Below, piece by piece: positions 35,764 to 43,651 of a stretch of 64,000 nucleotides of DNA. The position numbers and the translations under genes are program-made. Every line of letters begins with the position of its first letter. The first letter of the stretch is position 1. The notes under the pieces are model-generated. The model made no database searches, was not told the DNA's origin, and was given only the letters and a program-made list of their open reading frames with translations. Origin of the DNA: Cellulosimicrobium protaetiae (lineage in GTDB: Bacteria > Actinomycetota > Actinomycetes > Actinomycetales > Cellulomonadaceae); the NCBI RefSeq assembly GCF_009708005.2, contig NZ_CP052757.1, positions 1,674,001-1,738,000 of the forward strand, in the 5' to 3' direction.

Positions 35764-36456
35764 TCAGGATCGTGGTGGGCGGAGAGCCACAAGGGCGAGG
35801 AGCACGCAGCCGGTGCCGAGGAGGACGCCGTGCGCGACCCGCAGGCCCGGACCGCCCCAGAACTGCGGCAGCAGCAGGACGAGGCCGAGGGCGAACGGCA
35901 GGGTGGACCACCAGCGCGCGACGCGCCGGAGCGCGACGGCGGTCAGCAGGCCGCCCGCCGCGAGGAGGATCAGGCCCGCCCCGAAGAGCGTGACCGCGAG
36001 CGGTCCCGTGCGCAGGTCCGTCACGACGTCGAGGAACCCGGTCGTGGCGGTGTCGCTCGCGGGGGCCGCGGCGCGCGCGACCGCCTGGATCCCGAACATC
36101 TCCGCGCCGAAGAAGAGCGCGGCGAGGAATCCTCCCGCCCACACCAACCAGGTCGCCGACGCGAGCAGGTCGGTCGTGCGGCGTGGGGCCCGGGCGACGA
36201 GCGTCGACCGCAGTCCCAGGAGCGCCGGCGCGAGCAGGCCGATCGCGAGGATGCCGCAGAGGTGCGCGACGACCCACCGGTCGGACGCGAACGCGACCGC
36301 GAGCTCGGCGGTCGGGCGCGCCTCGTCCGGCCAGGGCCGCAGCACGGGGAAGAGGACGAAGCCCGCACCCGCCGCGACGAGCGCGGCGGCGGTCAGGCGT
36401 CGGGTCGGGGTCGACGACGTGGTCGTGGCAGGCGCTGCGGTGGTGGTCGAGCTCAT
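35764..36456 (-). CDS. Six-span membrane protein of unknown function
   Basis: 230-residue hydrophobic protein with about six helices (LTAAALVAAGAGFVLFPVL, WVVAHLCGILAIGLLAPALLG, LLASATWLVWAGGFLAALFFG, LAVTLFGAGLILLAAGGLLTA, WWSTLPFALGLVLLLPQFWG and a last near 210). The N-terminus is Thr/Ser/Ala-rich. No family is assigned. It lies downstream of the TetR/hydrolase pair in the same direction with a 75-nt gap, so it may be part of that transcript. Confidence 0.72.
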   Translation of the reverse strand: MSSTTTAAPATTTSSTPTRRLTAAALVAAGAGFVLFPVLRPWPDEARPTAELAVAFASDRWVVAHLCGILAIGLLAPALLGLRSTLVARAPRRTTDLLASATWLVWAGGFLAALFFGAEMFGIQAVARAAAPASDTATTGFLDVVTDLRTGPLAVTLFGAGLILLAAGGLLTAVALRRVARWWSTLPFALGLVLLLPQFWGGPGLRVAHGVLLGTGCVLLALVALRPPRS

Positions 36457-36531
36457 GGGAGCCTCCGGAGGGTTCGCGGGAACGGGTGGGTGTCCGCCCG
36501 GTCCGACGTGCGGTGCAGGACGGGCGCGTGG

Positions 36532-37122
36532 TCAGGAGCCACCGGTGAGCGCCGTGAGACCGGCGAGCATCGAGCGGACGTGGACCTCGAAGCTCTGGTC
36601 GAGGTCGTCCGGGAGCCGGAAGCCCCCGCCGAGCTCGAGGGCGACGAAGCCGTGCAGGCTCGCGCGCACGGACCGGATCGCGTCGATCGTCCGGTCCTCG
36701 GGGAGGTCGAAGCCACGCAGCACGGCCGCGACGACCTGGACGCTGCGCCCTGCCGCCGCGGAGAGCGCTGCGTCGGCGGGGTCGTCGGGGTCGGGCGCCA
36801 CCTGGACGGCCGCGTACCGCCCGGGGTGTGCGCGCGCGTAGCGCCGGGTCGCGTGCGCGAGGGCGGCGACGGCGTCGGGACCGGCGAGGCCGACCGTCGC
36901 GTCGGTGAGCGCGCGCGTGTAGTCCTCGACCGACACGACCGCGACCTCGCGCCGCAGGGCCGCGAGCGACCCGACGTGCTTGTAGAGGCTGGGCGTCGCG
37001 ACGCCCGCCTGCGCGGCGACCTTCGCGAGCGCGAGGTCGGCGAACCCGGTCGGGCCGCCCGCGTCGACCAGGTCGACGGCGATCCGCACCACGGCGGCCT
37101 GCGAGAGCCCGGCCCTAGCCAC
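36532..37122 (-). CDS. TetR-family regulator with WHG-like C-terminal domain
   Basis: 196-residue TetR-type repressor. The N-terminal HTH (SQAAVVRIAVDLVDAGGPTGFADLALAKVAAQAGVATPSLYKHVGS) occupies residues 7-55, and the C-terminal half (YARAHPGRYAAVQ, SVRASLHGFVALELGGGF) resembles the TetR_C/WHG ligand domain. The GTG start lies 8 nt inside the end of the hydrolase gene, so the two are co-expressed. The perfect palindrome at 38011-38027 at the operon promoter is the expected autoregulatory operator. Confidence 0.9.
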   Translation of the reverse strand: MARAGLSQAAVVRIAVDLVDAGGPTGFADLALAKVAAQAGVATPSLYKHVGSLAALRREVAVVSVEDYTRALTDATVGLAGPDAVAALAHATRRYARAHPGRYAAVQVAPDPDDPADAALSAAAGRSVQVVAAVLRGFDLPEDRTIDAIRSVRASLHGFVALELGGGFRLPDDLDQSFEVHVRSMLAGLTALTGGS

Positions 37123-38008
37123 GGGTGCCCTCCGATCCCTCGCCGCGCGCACCGGCGGGGTGCGCGTCACCGTCGGGCAGTCCCGCGAGGAACGCGAGCG
37201 TCGCGGCCACGACCTCCTCGGGCGCCTGGAGCTGGGGGTAGTGGCCGACCTCCGGGAGCACGAGCGTCGTCGCACCCAGCGACTCCGCGGCCCACGCGGC
37301 CTCGGCGGCGGGGTCGACGTAGTCGGGGTCGAGCGCCCCGAAGACCGCGAGCGCGGGCGCCTGGACCTGCGCGACGCGTGGCTCGACGACGCGGTGGTCG
37401 AGCTGCAGGGTCAGGTCCCGGAAGGAGCGCAGGCGACCCGGCTCGGAGAGGTTGGCGCGGATCGCGGCCTGGTGCTCCGCGAGGCGCGCGGGCTGGCGGC
37501 CCTTGTTCAGCGACCCGTAGAACGACGCCCAGAACGCGGCCCCCCACGGGCGGGCGAGCGCGAGGCGGTAGAGCACGCGCATCGCGCGGAGCTTCGCAGG
37601 TGACGACGGCTCGCGCAGGAACCCGTCGAGGAGCACGAGCCCGCGCACGAGCTCGGGCCGCTCGGCGGCGGCGATCACGGCGGCCGATGCTGCCATCGAG
37701 CTCCCGAGCAGGATCGCGGGCCCGGCGTCGAGGTGCTCGACGAGCGCGACGTAGTCGGACGCGGTCGCCTCGTCGCCGTGGGTCGAGAACGTCGTGTCGC
37801 TGTCTCCGTGGCCGCGCAGGTCCGCGACGACCACGCGGTACCCCGCTGCCACGAGGTGGGGGGTCACGTCGTCGTAGGTGGCGCGCAGGTCGCCCATGCC
37901 GGGCGAGGCGACGACGAGGGGGCCGGTGCCCTCGTCGGTGTAGGCGAGGCGCCCCTCGGCCCGGGCGAGGTGGTGCACGGTGGGCTGCTGGCTCGTGTTC
38001 ATAGCCAT
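37115..38008 (-). CDS. Alpha/beta hydrolase
   Basis: 297-residue alpha/beta-hydrolase-fold enzyme. GPLVVASPGMGDL gives the oxyanion region, VVVADLRGHGDSD the conserved strand, LLGSSMAASAAVIAA the nucleophile elbow (GSSMAAS, Ser near 107), DPDYVDP the acid and VLPEVGHYPQLQAPEEV the catalytic His near 270. The substrate is unknown. The ATG at 38008 (or 38002, next in frame) follows TAGCAT by 7 nt, giving a leaderless mRNA whose -10 box lies inside the TetR operator. It overlaps the tetR start. Confidence 0.9.
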   Translation of the reverse strand: MAMNTSQQPTVHHLARAEGRLAYTDEGTGPLVVASPGMGDLRATYDDVTPHLVAAGYRVVVADLRGHGDSDTTFSTHGDEATASDYVALVEHLDAGPAILLGSSMAASAAVIAAAERPELVRGLVLLDGFLREPSSPAKLRAMRVLYRLALARPWGAAFWASFYGSLNKGRQPARLAEHQAAIRANLSEPGRLRSFRDLTLQLDHRVVEPRVAQVQAPALAVFGALDPDYVDPAAEAAWAAESLGATTLVLPEVGHYPQLQAPEEVVAATLAFLAGLPDGDAHPAGARGEGSEGTRG

Positions 38009-38010
38009 GA

Positions 38011-38027
38011 GGCTAATGCTATTAGCC
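38011..38027. promoter_or_regulatory. TetR operator GGCTAAT-GCT-ATTAGCC
   Basis: A perfect 7-3-7 inverted repeat, AT-rich in a GC-rich setting, immediately upstream of the hydrolase start. It contains the -10 box (TAGCAT on the minus strand), so TetR binding would block RNA polymerase directly. Confidence 0.75.
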
Positions 38028-38081
38028 AGATTGCGCAAGAGGTCGTGGGCGGCCGCTCCGGCCGCGCCCGGACGACCCGCG

Positions 38082-38087
38082 TAGGGT
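38082..38087 (+). promoter_or_regulatory. -10 box of the FKBP gene
   Basis: TAGGGT lies about 50 nt upstream of the GTG at 38139, leaving a leader with a GAGAGG ribosome site. Confidence 0.4.
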
Positions 38088-38138
38088 AGGGAGACCCGCG
38101 CCCGCGCGGGCTTCCTGCACCCGACGAGAGGCACCCTC

Positions 38139-38549
38139 GTGACCGATCAGCCCACCCTTCCCGCCGCCTCGGGATCCTTCGGCGACAAGCCGACGCTCAC
38201 CTTCCCGGAGACGGGCGCACCCAGCGGTCTGCAGGTCGTCGTGCTCAGCGAGGGCGACGGCCCGGCCGTCACGTCGGGGCGCAACATCGTCGTGCACTAC
38301 CTCGGCCAGACGTGGGGCGGGCACGTGTTCGACAACTCGTACGACCGCGGCGACACGATCGCGTTCCCGATCGGCGTCGGCGCCGTGATCGGCGGTTGGG
38401 ACAAGGGCCTCGTCGGCCAGAACGTCGGCTCGCGCGTGCTGCTCTCGATCCCGCCGGAGCACGGCTACGGCCAGCGCGGCGTGCCGCAGGCCGGCATCGC
38501 GGGCACGGACACGCTCGTCTTCGTGGTGGACGTCGTCGACGTCCAGTGA
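38139..38549 (+). CDS. FKBP-type peptidyl-prolyl cis-trans isomerase
   Basis: 136-residue cytosolic prolyl isomerase consisting of one FKBP domain. Signature segments are NIVVHYLGQTWGGHVFDNSY near residue 50, FPIGVGAVIGGWDKGLVGQNVG near 82, SIPPEHGYGQRG near 110 and the C-terminal DTLVFVVDVVDV. No signal peptide or extra domain is present. The GTG start is supported by GAGAGG about 10 nt upstream. A hairpin follows at the convergent end with the methyltransferase gene. Confidence 0.93.
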   Translation: MTDQPTLPAASGSFGDKPTLTFPETGAPSGLQVVVLSEGDGPAVTSGRNIVVHYLGQTWGGHVFDNSYDRGDTIAFPIGVGAVIGGWDKGLVGQNVGSRVLLSIPPEHGYGQRGVPQAGIAGTDTLVFVVDVVDVQ

Positions 38550-38557
38550 CACCTCCC

Positions 38558-38620
38558 CGCTGAGTGCTGGGTATCTGTCGTCGCGGAGCCGTCGTGACGA
38601 CGAACACCCAGCACTCAGCG
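38558..38620. terminator. Hairpin between FKBP and methyltransferase genes (family D, copy 2)
   Basis: Outer arms 38558-38572 and 38606-38620 pair perfectly over 15 bp; an inner stem GTCGTC/GACGAC (38578-38583, 38596-38601) continues it. The base GCTGAGTGC matches the 33381 palindrome. It overlaps the methyltransferase stop. Confidence 0.6.
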
Positions 38621-39844
38621 GCGTGCGGAGCGGGTCACGGTGAAGCGGGGGGTACGGGCGACCTGGGTGGTCGGGCCGACCGCGCGCTCCAGCGCCGGGC
38701 GGTAGCGCAGGTGCGAGTTCCACACGCACCACAGCTCCCCGCCCGGGCGCAGGACACGCCCCGCCGTCGCGAACATGCGGTGCGCCGTGTCCGTGCGCAG
38801 CGCGGCGCCGTCGTGGAACGGCGGGTTGAGCAGCACGACGTCGGCGCTCTCGTCGGCGAGCGTCGCGCCCGCGTCGTCGCGCACCGTGCGCACCCGGTCG
38901 CCGACCCCGTTCTCCCGCGCCGTGAGCGCGGCCGACCGCACCGCCGCGTCGGAGCGGTCCGCCGCGACCACCCGCGCGTCCGGCCAGCGCCGGGCCGCCC
39001 ACGCCGCCAGCAGCCCCGTCCCGCAGCCGAGGTCGACGACGTCGCGCGGCCCCGCGACCGTGACCTCGGACGCCGACGCGCCCGCGGGCCCGCCCGCGGA
39101 GCCGAGCTGCTCGAGCAGGAGCCGCGTGCCGAGGTCGAGGCCCGCCCCGGCGAACGCGGCCCCGAACGCCGCGACCCGCAGCCCGACGTCGGGCAGGTCG
39201 GTCGTCACGGGATAGGTGAGCGGGCCGCGCGCAGATCGGGGCGACGACGCGACGAGCACGCGCGACTTCCCGCGCGCGAGGCTCGCGCGCACGTCCTCGA
39301 ACGACTCGGCGAGGACGTCGTTCATGGTGTGCGTCATGTGCTTCACGCGCCCGCCCGCGAGGAGCACGACGTCGGGCGCCGCCTCGCGCGCCACGTGCTC
39401 CGCGACGTCGCGCAGGGGCGCGAGACCGCGGGGGAGGCGCAGCAGGACGACGCGCGCGCCGGCCAGGAGCCCGGGCCCGAGAGCGTGGTGCTCGAACGCC
39501 CCGCCGAGCCCCAGGGCCGCCGTGTTCGCGTCGAGCGCGGACTCCGCGGTGCACGCGTCCTGGTGGACGCGCACCGCCGCGGTCGTCCCGCTGCCCGACG
39601 CCGGTCCGTCGCCGGGCGTCGCGGGGGAGGTCATCAGGGCGGTGCCGAGCGTGAGAGCCCCGTACCGGTCGTCGACGACGGCCACGTCCCCTGGGCGCGC
39701 GTCCGCGAGCCACGGCGCCGCCTCGTCGAGCAGGAGCCGGTCCGCCGCGTCGACCGCCACCGGGGCGTCCTCGCGGTCCGGGCCGGTGTCGTCGGTCCGC
39801 AGGCGGGCCAGCAGCGCGGCGAGGTCGGGGTGCGAGGTCGTCAC
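38615..39844 (-). CDS. Class I SAM-dependent methyltransferase, RlmG/RsmC-like
   Basis: 409-residue protein with two domains, as in RsmC/RlmG guanine-N2 rRNA methyltransferases: an N-terminal degenerate methyltransferase-like domain and a C-terminal catalytic one. DVVDLGCGTGLLAAWAARRWPDARVVAADRS near residue 265 is the SAM motif I and II, and VVLLNPPFHDG near 330 is the NPPF catalytic motif typical of N2-guanine or N6-adenine methyltransferases acting on RNA. The target is not certain. The GTG at 39844 follows GACACT by 6 nt, fitting a leaderless mRNA. Confidence 0.85.
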   Translation of the reverse strand: MTTSHPDLAALLARLRTDDTGPDREDAPVAVDAADRLLLDEAAPWLADARPGDVAVVDDRYGALTLGTALMTSPATPGDGPASGSGTTAAVRVHQDACTAESALDANTAALGLGGAFEHHALGPGLLAGARVVLLRLPRGLAPLRDVAEHVAREAAPDVVLLAGGRVKHMTHTMNDVLAESFEDVRASLARGKSRVLVASSPRSARGPLTYPVTTDLPDVGLRVAAFGAAFAGAGLDLGTRLLLEQLGSAGGPAGASASEVTVAGPRDVVDLGCGTGLLAAWAARRWPDARVVAADRSDAAVRSAALTARENGVGDRVRTVRDDAGATLADESADVVLLNPPFHDGAALRTDTAHRMFATAGRVLRPGGELWCVWNSHLRYRPALERAVGPTTQVARTPRFTVTRSARR

Positions 39845-39984
39845 GGTCCTAGTGTCCCCGACGGCACGCCGCTCCCCGTCGCTCGCGCCTGCGCCGACGC
39901 TCCGCCCGGACCTCACCCGGCGTCGCCGCGCCGTGCGCCGCCGCGAGCGCTAGTGTGCGGTTCCCGGACAGCGAGGAGGCACCC

Positions 39985-41379
39985 GTGGACGTCCCGCGAA
40001 CCCTGGCCGAGTCCCGCGCGGCGGGGCGCGCCCTGCGCGACCGGGTGCCGCGCCGCACCCAGGGGGCGCTGCTGCTCCCCGAGCGCGACCCGGTCGCCGT
40101 CATCGAGGAGCAGAACCGCGACCGGCTCCAGGAGCTCGTCCCGCTGCGGGTCGGCCGGATGCTCGAGTCGCCGTTCGCGTTCTACCGCGGCACGGCCGCG
40201 ACCATGGCCCACGACCTGCGCGACGGCCCGCAGACCGGGGTGCACGTCGTGGCGTGCGGGGACGCGCACGTCTCGAACTTCGGCCTGTTCGCGTCGCCGG
40301 AGCGGCGGCTGGTGTTCGACCTCAACGACTTCGACGAGGCGAGCGACGCGCCGTGGGAGTGGGACGTCAAGCGGCTCGCGGCGAGCATGTACGTCGGCGG
40401 CCGGGACAAGGGGATGTCGGAGGCCGAGTGCGGCGAGGCCGCGAGGGAGGCGGTGCGCGGGTACCGGGAGGCGCTGGCCGACCTGTTCGCGCGCAGCGCC
40501 CTCGAGCGGTTCGCGTACCAGGTCGAGACCGACGCGATCGAGCCTCTGCTGCGCAAGGAGGGGCGCGACGAGCTGCGCCGGACGGTGAAGAAGGCGCGCA
40601 AGCGCACCTCGGAGCAGGTGGTGCAGAAGATCACGACGCGCACCACCGACGGCCGCCCGCGGATCGTCGACCAGCCGCCCGTGACCCAGCACGTCGACCG
40701 CGTGTCGGTCGAGGAGCTGACGGTGCTCTTCCAGCAGTACCGCGAGCCCTTGCGGGCGGACGTCCGACTCCTGCTCGGCCAGTTCGAGCTCGTCGACTTC
40801 GTGCTGCGCGTCGTCGGGGTCGGCAGCGTCGGGACCCGCTGCTACATCCTGCTGTTCGAGGGACCCGAGGGCGAGCCGCTCGTCCTCCAGGCCAAGGAGG
40901 CAGGGACGTCGGTCCTCTCGCGGTACGGCGGGATGCCCGACGCGCTGCCGTCCGGGCTCGTGCCCGCCGGGGCGCTCCCGGCGCAGGGCCGACGTGTCGT
41001 GACGTCCCAGCGCATCCTCCAGGCCCACTCGGACCCGTTCCTGGGCTGGATCACCATCGAGGCGCCGGAACGCACGGGTCGCCCGCGCGTGGACTACTTC
41101 TTCCGGCAGTTCCGCGACATGAAGGGTTCGGTGGAGCTCGACCGGCTCGGCGCGGCGCAGTTCGTGCGGTACGGCGAGCTCTGCGGGCGCGTGCTCGCCC
41201 GGGCGCACAGCCAGTCGCCCGGTGCGCGGGTCGCCCACGGCTACCTCGGGCGCTCCGACACCTTCGACCAGGCCATCGCGCGCTGGTCGCGTGCCTACGC
41301 GGACGTCGTCGAGGGTGACTTCGCCACGCTCGAGGCCGCCGTCGCGAGCGGTCGGGTCCCGGCCGAGCGCGGGACGTGA
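39985..41379 (+). CDS. DUF2252 family protein
   Basis: 464-residue protein of the DUF2252 family, widespread in actinobacteria and distantly kinase-like; function unknown. RTQGALLLPERDPVAVIEEQNRDR, PFAFYRGTAATMAHDL, CGDAHVSNFGLFASPERRLVFDLNDFDEA and PWEWDVKRLAAS are family hallmarks. GDAHVSNFG and DFDEA resemble the catalytic loop and metal motif of aminoglycoside-phosphotransferase-like kinases (inference). The GTG at 39985 is chosen because GAGGAGG lies 6 nt upstream; TAGTGT (39950-39955) is the likely -10 box. An in-frame GTG at 39955 lies in the promoter and is unlikely. Confidence 0.85.
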   Translation: MDVPRTLAESRAAGRALRDRVPRRTQGALLLPERDPVAVIEEQNRDRLQELVPLRVGRMLESPFAFYRGTAATMAHDLRDGPQTGVHVVACGDAHVSNFGLFASPERRLVFDLNDFDEASDAPWEWDVKRLAASMYVGGRDKGMSEAECGEAAREAVRGYREALADLFARSALERFAYQVETDAIEPLLRKEGRDELRRTVKKARKRTSEQVVQKITTRTTDGRPRIVDQPPVTQHVDRVSVEELTVLFQQYREPLRADVRLLLGQFELVDFVLRVVGVGSVGTRCYILLFEGPEGEPLVLQAKEAGTSVLSRYGGMPDALPSGLVPAGALPAQGRRVVTSQRILQAHSDPFLGWITIEAPERTGRPRVDYFFRQFRDMKGSVELDRLGAAQFVRYGELCGRVLARAHSQSPGARVAHGYLGRSDTFDQAIARWSRAYADVVEGDFATLEAAVASGRVPAERGT

Positions 41380-41448
41380 GCCGAGGCCGGGCCTGCGTGC
41401 CCGCTCGCCCGGTCCGGCGCACCGACCACCGACCGTAGGCTGGGCGCC

Positions 41449-41850
41449 ATGTCGCACGACGCCGGGTCCACGAACCCCGAGGCAGCCGATCCCGCCGAGG
41501 TGTCGACCGTCGTCCCACGCGGGACGGCACGCGTGGCGATCGAGTACTGCACGCAATGCCGGTGGCTCCTGCGCGCGGCGTGGGTCGCCCAGGAGCTCCT
41601 GCAGACGTTCCGCACGCGCCTCGGCGAGGTCGCCCTGGTGCCGGGGACGGACGGGGTCTTTCGCGTCACGCTCGACGCGGGCGACGGGCCGGTGCTGCTG
41701 TGGGACCGCAAGACCGACGGGGGCTTCCCCGAGATCCCGGACCTCAAGCGGCGCGTGCGCGACGCGGTCGCCCCGGACCTCGCGCTCGGGCACACCGACC
41801 GGGCCGCCGCGCGGTCCGCCGGAGCAGGCGAGGCCGCGCCGGCGGAGTGA
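41449..41850 (+). CDS. SelT/SelW/SelH (Rdx) family selenoprotein-like protein
   Basis: 133-residue thioredoxin-like redox protein of the Rdx group. The motif IEYCTQCRWLLRAAWVAQELLQTF near residue 31 carries a CxxC where vertebrate SelW has CxxU, and VLLWDRKTDGGFPEIPDLKRRVRD is the conserved C-terminal half. It probably acts in thiol redox, but partners are unknown. TAGGCT ends 7 nt before the ATG, so the mRNA is leaderless. There is no in-frame TGA, so selenocysteine is not used. Confidence 0.85.
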   Translation: MSHDAGSTNPEAADPAEVSTVVPRGTARVAIEYCTQCRWLLRAAWVAQELLQTFRTRLGEVALVPGTDGVFRVTLDAGDGPVLLWDRKTDGGFPEIPDLKRRVRDAVAPDLALGHTDRAAARSAGAGEAAPAE

Positions 41851-41862
41851 CGGGCGGGCGCG

Positions 41863-42243
41863 TCAGGCGCCGGCGGGCGGCTCGATCAGGTCCCACGGCA
41901 TCCCGTGCAGGTCCTCGAACACCGCGACCGTGCCGTAGGGCTCGTGGCGCGGCTCCTCGCGGAACACCACGCCGTGCGCGAGCATCCGCGCGTGCTGGGT
42001 GGTGAAGTCGTCGGTCTCGAGGAACAGCGCGACGTCGCCGCCCGCCTGGCGACCCAGGACGTCGCCCGTCGTGGGGACGAGGACGAGCCCGGTGCCACCG
42101 TCGGGCGGGCCGACGACGACCCGCCGCCACGACCCGCCGACCACCTCGTCCTGCCGGACGGCGAAGCCGATCGCGTCGACGAAGAACGTGATCGCCTCGT
42201 CGAGGTCACGGACGAGGAAGGTGACGTCGGAGATGCGCAGCAT
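41863..42243 (-). CDS. VOC family (glyoxalase-fold) protein
   Basis: 126-residue single-module VOC protein: LRISDVTFLVRDLDEAITFFVDAIGF at the start, DVALFLETDDFTTQHARML in the middle and YGTVAVFEDLHGMPWDLIEPP at the end. It is the third VOC protein of the window. The substrate is unknown. It is convergent with the Rdx gene (12-nt gap) and followed at 44 nt upstream by DUF5997 in the same direction. Confidence 0.85.
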   Translation of the reverse strand: MLRISDVTFLVRDLDEAITFFVDAIGFAVRQDEVVGGSWRRVVVGPPDGGTGLVLVPTTGDVLGRQAGGDVALFLETDDFTTQHARMLAHGVVFREEPRHEPYGTVAVFEDLHGMPWDLIEPPAGA

Positions 42244-42286
42244 CCCCGCAGGCTAGACCACCCCGGGCTGCGGGTACGGAGGGTGC

Positions 42287-42667
42287 TCAGCCCTTCTTGG
42301 TGCGGGCGGCGGCGAGCCGCTCCTCCTCGGCGCGGACCTTCTTCTGCACCTCGCGCTCGGTCGCGAGCCACGCGGGCGGGTCCTGGCGCAGCGCGTCGAT
42401 CTCCTCCGTCGTCAGCGGCTCGGTGAGCCCGCCGCGCGTGAGGCCGGAGATGGAGACGCCCAGGCGCCCCGCGACGACGGGTCGCGGGTGGGGGCCGTTG
42501 CGGCGCAGGTCGGCGAGCCACTCCGGCGGGTTCTTCTCGAGCTCCTCGAGCTGGGCCCGCGTGATCGTGCCCTCCTGGAACGCCGGCGGCGTGGCGGGCA
42601 GGTACACCCCGAGCTTCTTCGCCGCGGTGGCGGGCTTCATGGTCTGCGCGGACTGCTTGGGGGTCAT
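42287..42667 (-). CDS. DUF5997 family protein
   Basis: 126-residue basic protein of the actinobacterial DUF5997 family, function unknown. Two similar halves, PATPPAFQEGTITRAQLEELEKNPPEWLADLRRNGPHPRP and GLTEPLTTEEIDALRQDPPAWLATERE, suggest an internal duplication with repeated PP-[EA]-WLA units. TACCCT ends 7 nt before the ATG at 42667 on the minus strand (leaderless). It is divergent from a LysR-effector-domain gene 90 nt away; in my experience these two families are often neighbours, suggesting joint function. Confidence 0.75.
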   Translation of the reverse strand: MTPKQSAQTMKPATAAKKLGVYLPATPPAFQEGTITRAQLEELEKNPPEWLADLRRNGPHPRPVVAGRLGVSISGLTRGGLTEPLTTEEIDALRQDPPAWLATEREVQKKVRAEEERLAAARTKKG

Positions 42668-42745
42668 GGGCTCCAGGGTAGTCGGCCGGTCGGGCATCGG
42701 CGGCCCGCGTCCCGGCGCCGACGGGAGCGTGTCCGGCGGCGCGCC

Positions 42746-42751
42746 TAGGCT
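42746..42751 (+). promoter_or_regulatory. -10 box of the LysR-effector-like gene (leaderless)
   Basis: TAGGCT ends 6 nt before the GTG at 42758. Confidence 0.5.
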
Positions 42752-42757
42752 GGTCGG

Positions 42758-43651
42758 GTGGACGACGACGCGGGCACGGCCCCCGAGGTGACGAACGGCG
42801 AGACCTCCGACGACGGCGCTGCGGTGCGGCGGTTCCGGCTCGCGTACGTGCCGGGCGCGACGCCGGCGAAGTGGGTGCGCACGTGGCGCGAGCGGCTTGC
42901 CGACGTGCCGCTCGACCTCGTCGCCGTCGAGGCGGGCGACGCCGAGCGGGCGCTGCGCGACGAGGAGGCCGACGCCGCGATCCTGCGCCTGCCCGTCGAC
43001 CGCGACGTGCTCAGCGCCATCCGGCTCTACGAGGAGACGCCCGTCGTGCTCGTCTCGCGCGACCACCTGCTCGCGGCGCTCGAGCCCGAGGAGCCGGTCG
43101 CGCTCGCGGACCTCGACGACGACGTGCTGCTGCGACCCCTCGACGACGTCGTGCCCTGGGCGGGAGCGCCGGGCGCCGCGGACGACGCCCCGGAGCCCCC
43201 GGGCAGGCCCGCGGTCGAGCGTCCCGCGACGACGGCCGACGCCGTCGTGCTGGTCGCGGCGAACGTCGGGGTGGCGGTCGTGCCGCAGTCGCTCGCGCGC
43301 CTGCACCACCGCAAGGACGTGACGTACCGACGCCTCGACGACGCGCCGACCGCCCCCGTCGCGCTGGCTTGGGTCGCGGACCGCGACGACGAGCTGGTCG
43401 AGGAGATGGTCGGGATCGTGCGGGGTCGCACCGTCAACAGCTCGCGGGGCCGTCGTGCCGTGGCCGTGCCCGAGGAGCCCGCGACGCCCCGGGCGCAGGG
43501 TGGCCGCGGCGGACCCGCGAACCAGGGCTCGCGCGGTGGCTCCGGCGCCCGGGGTGGCTCGGGCGGCGGGCGTGCCGGTGCCGGGAAGCAGGGGCGCGGT
43601 GGCCCCTCGAAGGGACGCGGCTCGCGCGGGAAGGGCGGGAAGCGGCGGTGA
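42758..43651 (+). CDS. LysR-type substrate-binding domain protein lacking HTH, with RGG/GSG tail
   Basis: 297-residue protein. Residues about 25-220 resemble the periplasmic-binding-like effector domain of LysR regulators (FRLAYVPGATPAKWVRTWRERL, EEADAAILRLPVDRD, TPVVLVSRDHLLAA, VLVAANVGVAVVPQSLARLH). The N-terminal winged helix is absent: the protein begins with an acidic 20-residue lead. The last 75 residues are Gly/Arg/Ser-rich with RGG, GGSG and KGRGSRGKGG runs and end in KRR, a composition typical of nucleic-acid-binding disordered tails. It may act as an RNA/DNA-binding effector or a partner of DUF5997 (inference). The GNAT gene overlaps it by 4 nt. Confidence 0.8.
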   Translation: MDDDAGTAPEVTNGETSDDGAAVRRFRLAYVPGATPAKWVRTWRERLADVPLDLVAVEAGDAERALRDEEADAAILRLPVDRDVLSAIRLYEETPVVLVSRDHLLAALEPEEPVALADLDDDVLLRPLDDVVPWAGAPGAADDAPEPPGRPAVERPATTADAVVLVAANVGVAVVPQSLARLHHRKDVTYRRLDDAPTAPVALAWVADRDDELVEEMVGIVRGRTVNSSRGRRAVAVPEEPATPRAQGGRGGPANQGSRGGSGARGGSGGGRAGAGKQGRGGPSKGRGSRGKGGKRR

